Part shown: one piece after another, positions 1 through 9,543 of the stretch
How positions within the stretch are numbered: the first letter of the stretch is position 1
Layout of the letters: each line of letters starts with the position of its first letter
Source: Karalla daura
Lineage: Eukaryota > Chordata > Actinopteri > Chaetodontiformes > Leiognathidae
Length of the DNA stretch: 64,000 nt
Direction: 5' to 3'
Assembly (NCBI GenBank): GCA_029224185.1
Contig: CM055192.1
Coordinates: 4,089,076-4,153,075, forward strand
The notes under the pieces: model-generated
Told to the model about the DNA's origin: nothing
The model's input: the letters and a program-made list of their open reading frames with translations, nothing else
Database searches by the model: none
Position numbers and translations under genes: made by a program

Positions 1-2160
1 CCAAAACGACAGGTCCGGGGTGGTCGTTTTTTTCACTTTCGGCGAGCTGTAATATCTCAGCTCCAGGGTCAAATCCGGCATCGGGAATGCTTTTTCCAGT
101 GAGCGTGGGCCACCCCGGAGGCGGCCCACACCCCAAATGGTGGGTTTGGGCTCGTTCGCTCGGGGTCGGGATCTCGGCCAAAACGACAGGTCCGGGGTGG
201 TCGTTTTTTTCACTTTCGGCGAGCTTTTATATCTCAGCTCCAGGGTCAAATCCGGCATCGGGATTGCTTTTTCCAGTGAGCGTGGGCCACCCCGGAGGCG
301 GCCCACACCCCAAATGGTGGGTTTGGGCTCGCTCGCTCGGGGTCGGGATCTCGGCCAAAACGACAGGTCCGGGGTGGTCGTTTTTTTCACTTTCGGCGAG
401 CTGTAATATCTCAGCTCCAGGGTCAAATCCGGCATCGGGATTGCTTTTTCCAGTGAGCGTGGGCCACCCCGGAGGCGGCCCACACCCCAAATGGTGGGTT
501 TGGGCTCGCTCGCTCGGGGTCGGGATCTCGGCCAAAACGACAGGTCCGGGGTGGTCGTTTTTTTCACTTTCGGCGAGCTGTAATATCTCAGCTCCAGGGT
601 CAAATCCGGCATCGGGATTGCTTTTTCCAGTGAGCGTGGGCCACCCCGGAGGCGGCCCACACCCCAAATGGTGGGTTTGGGCTCGCTCGCTCGGGGTCGG
701 GATCTCGGCCAAAACGACAGGTCCGGGGTGGTCGTTTTTTTCACTTTCGGCGAGCTGTAATATCTCAGCTCCAGGGTCAAATCCGGCATCGGGAATGCTT
801 TTTCCAGTGAGCGTGGGCCACCCCGGAGGCGGCCCACACCCCAAATGGTGGGTTTGGGCTCGTTCGCTCGGGGTCGGGATCTCGGCCAAAACGACAGGTC
901 CGGGGTGGTCGTTTTTTTCACTTTCGGCGAGCTTTTATATCTCAGCTCCAGGGTCAAATCCGGCATCGGGATTGCTTTTTCCAGTGAGCGTGGGCCACCC
1001 CGGAGGCGGCCCACACCCCAAATGGTGGGTTTGGGCTCGCTCGCTCGGGGTCGGGATCTCGGCCAAAACGACAGGTCCGGGGTGGTCGTTTTTTTCACTT
1101 TCGGCGAGCTGTAATATCTCAGCTCCAGGGTCAAATCCGGCATCGGGATTGCTTTTTCCAGTGAGCGTGGGCCACCCCGGAGGCGGCCCACACCCCAAAT
1201 GGTGGGTTTGGGCTCGCTCGCTCGGGGTCGGGATCTCGGCCAAAACGACAGGTCCGGGGTGGTCGTTTTTTTCACTTTCGGCGAGCTGTAATATCTCAGC
1301 TCCAGGGTCAAATCCGGCATCGGGAATGCTTTTTCCAGTGAGCGTGGGCCACCCCGGAGGCGGCCCACACCCCAAATGGTGGGTTTGGGCTCGTTCGCTC
1401 GGGGTCGGGATCTCGGCCAAAACGACAGGTCCGGGGTGGTCGTTTTTTTCACTTTCGGCGAGCTGTAATATCTCAGCTCCAGGGTCAAATCCGGCATCGG
1501 GATTGCTTTTTCCAGTGAGCGTGGGCCACCCCGGAGGCGGCCCACACCCCAAATGGTGGGTTTGGGCTCGCTCGCTCGGGGTCGGGATCTCGGCCAAAAC
1601 GACAGGTCCGGGGTGGTCGTTTTTTTCACTTTCGGCGAGCTGTAATATCTCAGCTCCAGGGTCAAATCCGGCATCGGGATTGCTTTTTCCAGTGAGCGTG
1701 GGCCACCCCGGAGGCGGCCCACACCCCAAATGGTGGGTTTGGGCTCGCTCGCTCGGGGTCGGGATCTCGGCCAAAACGACAGGTCCGGGGTGGTCGTTTT
1801 TTTCACTTTCGGCGAGCTGTAATATCTCAGCTCCAGGGTCAAATCCGGCATCGGGATTGCTTTTTCCAGTGAGCGTGGGCCACCCCGGAGGCGGCCCACA
1901 CCCCAAATGGTGGGTTTGGGCTCGCTCGCTCGGGGTCGGGATCTCGGCCAAAACGACAGGTCCGGGGTGGTCGTTTTTTTCACTTTCGGCGAGCTGTAAT
2001 ATCTCAGCTCCAGGATCAAATCCGGCATCAGGATTGCGTTTTCCAGTGAGCGTGGGCCACCCCGGAGGCGGCTCACACCCCAAATGGTGGGTTTGGGCTC
2101 GCTCGCTCGGGGTCGGGATCTCGGCCAAGACGACTGTTCCGGGGTGGTCGTTTTTTTCCC

Positions 2161-2280
2161 TTTCGGCGAGCTTTAAAATCTCAGCTCCAGGATCAAATGA
2201 TCCTGGAGCTGAGATTTTAAAGCTCGCCGAAAGTGAAAAAGTGAAAAAAACGACCACCCCGGACCTGTCGTTTTTTTCCC
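2161..2280. repeat. Fold-back insertion 1 (120 bp), reference copy
   Basis: A perfect 35-bp stem (2161-2195 and 2198-2232) encloses a 2-base AA loop, centred on GGATCAAATGATCC. Allowing one mismatch and an extra 8 bp (GTGAAAAA) in the right arm, the palindrome spans 2131-2270. Both arms are satellite: the right arm is an inverted unit running back to the ACAGGTCC site. Both carry the change TTTAAAATC found nowhere else. A 30-bp direct repeat (GTCG, T7, CCC, TTTCGGCGAGCTTTAA) flanks the 120 bp. It lies directly after a type B unit. It is not a transposon by any visible sign; origin by template switching is inferred. Confidence 0.95.
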
Positions 2281-2811
2281 TTTCGGCGAGCTTTAATATC
2301 TCAGCTCCAGGGTCAAATCCGGCATCGGGATTGCTTTTTCCAGTGAGCGTGGGCCACCCCGGAGGCGGCCCACACCCCAAATGGTGGGTTTGGGCTCGCT
2401 CACTCGGGGTCGGGATCTCGGCCAAAACGACAGGTCCGGGGTAGTCGTTTTTTTCACTTTCGGCGAGCTTTAATATCTCAGCTCCAGGGTCAAATCCGGC
2501 ATCGGGATTGCTTTTTCCAGTGAGCGTGGGCCACCCCGGAGGCGGCCCACACCCCAAATGGTGGGTTTGGGCTCGCTCGCTCGGGGTCGGGATCTCGGCC
2601 AAAACGACAGGTCCGGGGTGGTCGTTTTTTTCACTTTCGGCGAGCTGTAATATCTCAGCTCCAGGATCAAATCCGGCATCGGGATTGCGTTTTCAAGTGA
2701 GCGTGGGCCACCCCGGAGGCGGCTCACACCCCAAATGGTGGGTTTGGGCTTGCTCGCTCGGGGTCGGGATCTCGGCCAAGACGACTGTTCCGGGGTGGTC
2801 GTTTTTTTCCC

Positions 2812-2931
2812 TTTCGGCGAGCTTTAAAATCTCAGCTCCAGGATCAAATGATCCTGGAGCTGAGATTTTAAAGCTCGCCGAAAGTGAAAAAGTGAAAAAA
2901 ACGACCACCCCGGACCTGTCGTTTTTTTCCC
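2812..2931. repeat. Fold-back insertion 2
   Basis: Same 120-bp structure, 651 bp after copy 1 (3 x 177 + 120). The preceding B unit differs: it reads CATCGGGATTGCGTTTTCAAG and GGGCTTGCTCG, marking a B sub-type that recurs before the copies at 9424, 21763, 42857 and 43685. Confidence 0.95.
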
Positions 2932-3473
2932 TTTCGGCGAGCTTTAATATCTCAGCTCCAGGGTCAAATCCGGCATCGGGATTGCTTTTTCCAGTGAGCG
3001 TGGGCCACCCCGGAGGCGGCCCACACCCCAAATGGTGGGTTTGGGCTCGCTCGCTCGGGGTCGGGATCTCGGCCAAAACGACAGGTCCGGGGTGGTCGTT
3101 TTTTTCACTTTCGGCGAGCTTTAATATCTCAGCTCCAGGGTCAAATCCGGCATCGGGATTGCTTTTTCCAGTGAGCGTGGGCCACCCCGGAGGCGGCCCA
3201 CACCCCAAATGGTGGGTTTGGGCTCGCTCGCTCGGGGTCGGGATCTCGGCCAAAACGACAGGTCCGGGGTGGTCGTTTTTTTCCCTTTCGGCGAGCTTTA
3301 ATATCTCAGCTCCAGGGTCAAATCCGGCATCGGGATTGCTTTTTCCAGTGAGCGTGGGCCACCCCGGAGGCGGCCCACACCCCAAATGGTGGGTTTGGGC
3401 TCGCTCGCTCGGGGTCGGGATCTCGGCCAAAACGACAGGTCCGGGGTGGTCGTTTTTTTCACTTTCGGCGAGC

Positions 3474-3827
3474 TGTAATATCTCAGCTCCAGGGTCAAAT
3501 CCGGCATCGGGAATGCTTTTTCCAGTGAGCGTGGGCCACCCCGGAGGCGGCCCACACCCCAAATGGTGGGTTTGGGCTCGTTCGCTCGGGGTCGGGATCT
3601 CGGCCAAAACGACAGGTCCGGGGTGGTCGTTTTTTTCACTTTCGGCGAGCTTTTATATCTCAGCTCCAGGGTCAAATCCGGCATCGGGATTGCTTTTTCC
3701 AGTGAGCGTGGGCCACCCCGGAGGCGGCCCACACCCCAAATGGTGGGTTTGGGCTCGCTCGCTCGGGGTCGGGATCTCGGCCAAAACGACAGGTCCGGGG
3801 TGGTCGTTTTTTTCACTTTCGGCGAGC
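3474..3827 (+). repeat. Linked two-monomer haplotype (GAATGC, CGTTCGCT, then CTTTTAT)
   Basis: A unit beginning CTGTAAT carries GGGAATGC and CTCGTTCGCT, and the next unit begins CTTTTATAT. The two-unit set recurs dozens of times in 1-39 kb, and again near 40.4, 44.4, 50.3 and 51.3 kb, so it is amplified as a block. The GAATGC change creates an ATG in one plus-strand frame. Exceptions show the linkage can break: near 1.33, 7.94, 17.5, 20.4, 33.9 and 37.7 kb the next unit is CTGTAAT, and in the 2,096-bp blocks (about 27.6 and 29.7 kb) the CGTTCGCT change is missing. Confidence 0.85.
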
Positions 3828-4889
3828 TTTAATATCTCAGCTCCAGGGTCAAATCCGGCATCGGGATTGCTTTTTCCAGTGAGCGTGGGCCACCCCGGAG
3901 GCGGCCCACACCCCAAATGGTGGGTTTGGGCTCGCTCGCTCGGGGTCGGGATCTCGGCCAAAACGACAGGTCCGGGGTGGTCGTTTTTTTCACTTTCGGC
4001 GAGCTGTAATATCTCAGCTCCAGGGTCAAATCCGGCATCGGGAATGCTTTTTCCAGTGAGCGTGGGCCACCCCGGAGGCGGCCCACACCCCAAATGGTGG
4101 GTTTGGGCTCGTTCGCTCGGGGTCGGGATCTCGGCCAAAACGACAGGTCCGGGGTGGTCGTTTTTTTCACTTTCGGCGAGCTTTTATATCTCAGCTCCAG
4201 GGTCAAATCCGGCATCGGGATTGCTTTTTCCAGTGAGCGTGGGCCACCCCGGAGGCGGCCCACACCCCAAATGGTGGGTTTGGGCTCGCTCGCTCGGGGT
4301 CGGGATCTCGGCCAAAACGACAGGTCCGGGGTGGTCGTTTTTTTCACTTTCGGCGAGCTTTAATATCTCAGCTCCAGGGTCAAATCCGGCATCGGGATTG
4401 CTTTTTCCAGTGAGCGTGGGCCACCCCGGAGGCGGCCCACACCCCAAATGGTGGGTTTGGGCTCGCTCGCTCGGGGTCGGGATCTCGGCCAAAACGACAG
4501 GTCCAGGGTGGTCGTTTTTTTCACTTTCGGCGAGCTTTAATATCTCAGCTCCAGGGTCAAATCCGGCATCGGGATTGCTTTTTCCAGTGAGCGTGGGCCA
4601 CCCCGGAGGCGGCCCACACCCCAAATGGTGGGTTTGGGCTCGCTCGCTCGGGGTCGGGATCTCGGCCAAAACGACAGGTCCGGGGTGGTCGTTTTTTTCA
4701 CTTTCGGCGAGCTGTAATATCTCAGCTCCAGGGTCAAATCCGGCATCGGGATTGCTTTTTCCAGTGAGCGTGGGCCACCCCGGAGGCGGCCCACACCCCA
4801 AATGGTGGGTTTGGGCTCGCTCGCTCGGGGTCGGGATCTCGGCCAAAACGACAGGTCCGGGGTGGTCGTTTTTTTCACTTTCGGCGAGC

Positions 4890-5066
4890 TGTAATATCTC
4901 AGCTCCAGGATCAAATCCGGCATCAGGATTGCGTTTTCCAGTGAGCGTGGGCCACCCCGGAGGCGGCTCACACCCCAAATGGTGGGTTTGGGCTCGCTCG
5001 CTCGGGGTCGGGATCTCGGCCAAGACGACTGTTCCGGGGTGGTCGTTTTTTTCCCTTTCGGCGAGC
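4890..5066 (+). repeat. Type B monomer without a fold-back insertion
   Basis: This unit carries a linked set of changes. They are CCAGGATCAAAT for CCAGGGTCAAAT, CATCAGGATTGCG for CATCGGGATTGCT, GGCTCAC for GGCCCAC, AAGACGACTGTTCC for AAAACGACAGGTCC, and CCCTTT for CACTTT. About 31 such units occur. Twenty are followed by a fold-back insertion. Eleven, near 4.91, 5.44, 6.33, 11.5, 12.1, 13.3, 13.8, 23.9, 24.4, 33.5 and 37.3 kb, run straight into a normal unit. The GGCTCAC change weakens one stem pair of the GTGGGCC dyad. Confidence 0.9.
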
Positions 5067-8000
5067 TTTAATATCTCAGCTCCAGGGTCAAATCCGGCAT
5101 CGGGATTGCTTTTTCCAGTGAGCGTGGGCCACCCCGGAGGCGGCCCACACCCCAAATGGTGGGTTTGGGCTCGCTCGCTCGGGGTCGGGATCTCGGCCAA
5201 AACGACAGGTCCGGGGTGGTCGTTTTTTTCACTTTCGGCGAGCTGTAATATCTCAGCTCCAGGGTCAAATCCGGCATCGGGATTGCTTTTTCCAGTGAGC
5301 GTGGGCCACCCCGGAGGCGGCCCACACCCCAAATGGTGGGTTTGGGCTCGCTCGCTCGGGGTCGGGATCTCGGCCAAAACGACAGGTCCGGGGTGGTCGT
5401 TTTTTTCACTTTCGGCGAGCTGTAATATCTCAGCTCCAGGATCAAATCCGGCATCAGGATTGCGTTTTCCAGTGAGCGTGGGCCACCCCGGAGGCGGCTC
5501 ACACCCCAAATGGTGGGTTTGGGCTCGCTCGCTCGGGGTCGGGATCTCGGCCAAGACGACTGTTCCGGGGTGGTCGTTTTTTTCCCTTTCGGCGAGCTTT
5601 AATATCTCAGCTCCAGGGTCAAATCCGGCATCGGGATTGCTTTTTCCAGTGAGCGTGGGCCACCCCGGAGGCGGCCCACACCCCAAATGGTGGGTTTGGG
5701 CTCGCTCGCTCGGGGTCGGGATCTCGGCCAAAACGACAGGTCCGGGGTGGTCGTTTTTTTCACTTTCGGCGAGCTGTAATATCTCAGCTCCAGGGTCAAA
5801 TCCGGCATCGGGAATGCTTTTTCCAGTGAGCGTGGGCCACCCCGGAGGCGGCCCACACCCCAAATGGTGGGTTTGGGCTCGTTCGCTCGGGGTCGGGATC
5901 TCGGCCAAAACGACAGGTCCGGGGTGGTCGTTTTTTTCACTTTCGGCGAGCTTTTATATCTCAGCTCCAGGGTCAAATCCGGCATCGGGATTGCTTTTTC
6001 CAGTGAGCGTGGGCCACCCCGGAGGCGGCCCACACCCCAAATGGTGGGTTTGGGCTCGCTCGCTCGGGGTCGGGATCTCGGCCAAAACGACAGGTCCGGG
6101 GTGGTCGTTTTTTTCACTTTCGGCGAGCTTTTATATCTCAGCTCCAGGGTCAAATCCGGCATCGGGATGGCTTTTTCCAGTGAGCGTGGGCCACCCCGGA
6201 GGCGGCCCACACCCCAAATGGTGGGTTTGGGCTCGCTCGCTCGGGGTCGGGATCTCGGCCAAAACGACAGGTCCGGGGTGGTCGTTTTTTTCACTTTCGG
6301 CGAGCTGTAATATCTCAGCTCCAGGATCAAATCCGGCATCAGGATTGCGTTTTCCAGTGAGCGTGGGCCACCCCGGAGGCGGCTCACACCCCAAATGGTG
6401 GGTTTGGGCTCGCTCGCTCGGGGTCGGGATCTCGGCCAAGACGACTGTTCCGGGGTGGTCGTTTTTTTCCCTTTCGGCGAGCTTTAATATCTCAGCTCCA
6501 GGGTCAAATCCGGCATCGGGATTGCTTTTTCCAGTGAGCGTGGGCCACCCCGGAGGCGGCCCACACCCCAAATGGTGGGTTTGGGCTCGCTCGCTCGGGG
6601 TCGGGATCTCGGCCAAAACGACAGGTCCGGGGTGGTCGTTTTTTTCACTTTCGGCGAGCTGTAATATCTCAGCTCCAGGGTCAAATCCGGCATCGGGAAT
6701 GCTTTTTCCAGTGAGCGTGGGCCACCCCGGAGGCGGCCCACACCCCAAATGGTGGGTTTGGGCTCGTTCGCTCGGGGTCGGGATCTCGGCCAAAACGACA
6801 GGTCCGGGGTGGTCGTTTTTTTCACTTTCGGCGAGCTTTTATATCTCAGCTCCAGGGTCAAATCCGGCATCGGGATTGCTTTTTCCAGTGAGCGTGGGCC
6901 ACCCCGGAGGCGGCCCACACCCCAAATGGTGGGTTTGGGCTCGCTCGCTCGGGGTCGGGATCTCGGCCAAAACGACAGGTCCGGGGTGGTCGTTTTTTTC
7001 ACTTTCGGCGAGCTGTAATATCTCAGCTCCAGGGTCAAATCCGGCATCGGGATTGCTTTTTCCAGTGAGCGTGGGCCACCCCGGAGGCGGCCCACACCCC
7101 AAATGGTGGGTTTGGGCTCGCTCGCTCGGGGTCGGGATCTCGGCCAAAACGACAGGTCCGGGGTGGTCGTTTTTTTCACTTTCGGCGAGCTGTAATATCT
7201 CAGCTCCAGGGTCAAATCCGGCATCGGGATTGCTTTTTCCAGTGAGCGTGGGCCACCCCGGAGGCGGCCCACACCCCAAATGGTGGGTTTGGGCTCGCTC
7301 GCTCGGGGTCGGGATCTCGGCCAAAACGACAGGTCCGGGGTGGTCGTTTTTTTCACTTTCGGCGAGCTGTAATATCTCAGCTCCAGGGTCAAATCCGGCA
7401 TCGGGAATGCTTTTTCCAGTGAGCGTGGGCCACCCCGGAGGCGGCCCACACCCCAAATGGTGGGTTTGGGCTCGTTCGCTCGGGGTCGGGATCTCGGCCA
7501 AAACGACAGGTCCGGGGTGGTCGTTTTTTTCACTTTCGGCGAGCTTTTATATCTCAGCTCCAGGGTCAAATCCGGCATCGGGATTGCTTTTTCCAGTGAG
7601 CGTGGGCCACCCCGGAGGCGGCCCACACCCCAAATGGTGGGTTTGGGCTCGCTCGCTCGGGGTCGGGATCTCGGCCAAAACGACAGGTCCGGGGTGGTCG
7701 TTTTTTTCACTTTCGGCGAGCTGTAATATCTCAGCTCCAGGGTCAAATCCGGCATCGGGATTGCTTTTTCCAGTGAGCGTGGGCCACCCCGGAGGCGGCC
7801 CACACCCCAAATGGTGGGTTTGGGCTCGCTCGCTCGGGGTCGGGATCTCGGCCAAAACGACAGGTCCGGGGTGGTCGTTTTTTTCACTTTCGGCGAGCTG
7901 TAATATCTCAGCTCCAGGGTCAAATCCGGCATCGGGAATGCTTTTTCCAGTGAGCGTGGGCCACCCCGGAGGCGGCCCACACCCCAAATGGTGGGTTTGG

Positions 8001-8772
8001 GCTCGTTCGCTCGGGGTCGGGATCTCGGCCAAAACGACAGGTCCGGGGTGGTCGTTTTTTTCACTTTCGGCGAGCTGTAATATCTCAGCTCCAGGGTCAA
8101 ATCCGGCATCGGGATTGCTTTTTCCAGTGAGCGTGGGCCACCCCGGAGGCGGCCCACACCCCAAATGGTGGGTTTGGGCTCGCTCGCTCGGGGTCGGGAT
8201 CTCGGCCAAAACGACAGGTCCGGGGTGGTCGTTTTTTTCACTTTCGGCGAGCTGTAATATCTCAGCTCCAGGGTCAAATCCGGCATCGGGATTGCTTTTT
8301 CCAGTGAGCGTGGGCCACCCCGGAGGCGGCCCACACCCCAAATGGTGGGTTTGGGCTCGCTCGCTCGGGGTCGGGATCTCGGCCAAAACGACAGGTCCGG
8401 GGTGGTCGTTTTTTTCACTTTCGGCGAGCTGTAATATCTCAGCTCCAGGGTCAAATCCGGCATCGGGATTGCTTTTTCCAGTGAGCGTGGGCCACCCCGG
8501 AGGCGGCCCACACCCCAAATGGTGGGTTTGGGCTCGCTCGCTCGGGGTCGGGATCTCGGCCAAAACGACAGGTCCGGGGTGGTCGTTTTTTTCACTTTCG
8601 GCGAGCTGTAATATCTCAGCTCCAGGATCAAATCCGGCATCAGGATTGCGTTTTCCAGTGAGCGTGGGCCACCCCGGAGGCGGCTCACACCCCAAATGGT
8701 GGGTTTGGGCTCGCTCGCTCGGGGTCGGGATCTCGGCCAAGACGACTGTTCCGGGGTGGTCGTTTTTTTCCC

Positions 8773-8892
8773 TTTCGGCGAGCTTTAAAATCTCAGCTCC
8801 AGGATCAAATGATCCTGGAGCTGAGATTTTAAAGCTCGCCGAAAGTGAAAAAGTGAAAAAAACGACCACCCCGGACCTGTCGTTTTTTTCCC
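8773..8892. repeat. Fold-back insertion 3
   Basis: Exact positional counterpart of the copy at 2161, shifted by 6,612 bp. The unit after it shares the private change CTCACTCGG with the first copy, supporting recent duplication. Confidence 0.95.
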
Positions 8893-9423
8893 TTTCGGCG
8901 AGCTTTAATATCTCAGCTCCAGGGTCAAATCCGGCATCGGGATTGCTTTTTCCAGTGAGCGTGGGCCACCCCGGAGGCGGCCCACACCCCAAATGGTGGG
9001 TTTGGGCTCGCTCACTCGGGGTCGGGATCTCGGCCAAAACGACAGGTCCGGGGTAGTCGTTTTTTTCACTTTCGGCGAGCTTTAATATCTCAGCTCCAGG
9101 GTCAAATCCGGCATCGGGATTGCTTTTTCCAGTGAGCGTGGGCCACCCCGGAGGCGGCCCACACCCCAAATGGTGGGTTTGGGCTCGCTCGCTCGGGGTC
9201 GGGATCTCGGCCAAAACGACAGGTCCGGGGTGGTCGTTTTTTTCACTTTCGGCGAGCTGTAATATCTCAGCTCCAGGATCAAATCCGGCATCGGGATTGC
9301 GTTTTCAAGTGAGCGTGGGCCACCCCGGAGGCGGCTCACACCCCAAATGGTGGGTTTGGGCTTGCTCGCTCGGGGTCGGGATCTCGGCCAAGACGACTGT
9401 TCCGGGGTGGTCGTTTTTTTCCC

Positions 9424-9543
9424 TTTCGGCGAGCTTTAAAATCTCAGCTCCAGGATCAAATGATCCTGGAGCTGAGATTTTAAAGCTCGCCGAAAGTGAA
9501 AAAGTGAAAAAAACGACCACCCCGGACCTGTCGTTTTTTTCCC
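9424..9543. repeat. Fold-back insertion 4
   Basis: Counterpart of the copy at 2812, shifted by 6,612 bp, with the same TTTTCAAG / CTTGCTCG B sub-type in front. Confidence 0.95.

Larger units (their letters stand above)
1..6129 (+). repeat. 6,612-bp higher-order unit, copy 1 (left end outside window)
   Basis: Position x corresponds to x + 6612 from base 1 to about 6129. Every diagnostic change I compared agrees, including two hairpins (2161, 2812), CTCACTCGG near 2403 and GGTCCAGGG near 4505. The offset is 36 x 177 + 2 x 120. Base 1 already matches base 6613, so the duplication starts upstream of the window. Identity breaks near 6130, where this copy has CTTTTAT and the other CTGTAAT. Confidence 0.9.

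Noticed and set aside
2161..2280. Hairpin insertion as a MITE or fold-back transposon
   Set aside because: All of it is inverted satellite sequence. There is no foreign internal DNA or short target-site duplication beyond the 30-bp satellite repeat, and it sits at one place in one monomer subtype only.
2646..2820. B sub-type with TTTTCAAG as an unrelated sequence or boundary
   Set aside because: It is a normal 177-bp unit with a few substitutions and recurs at least eight times, with either GGCTCAC or GGCCCAC, so it is a satellite subtype.
2508..9056. Giant plus-strand open frames (also 9120-15017, 31007-39142, 44032-54105) as real repeat proteins
   Set aside because: They exist because the unit is a multiple of three without a stop in that frame. 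They begin and end where satellite indels fall, and two minus-strand frames are equally open. I see no unique ends, domains or start signals.
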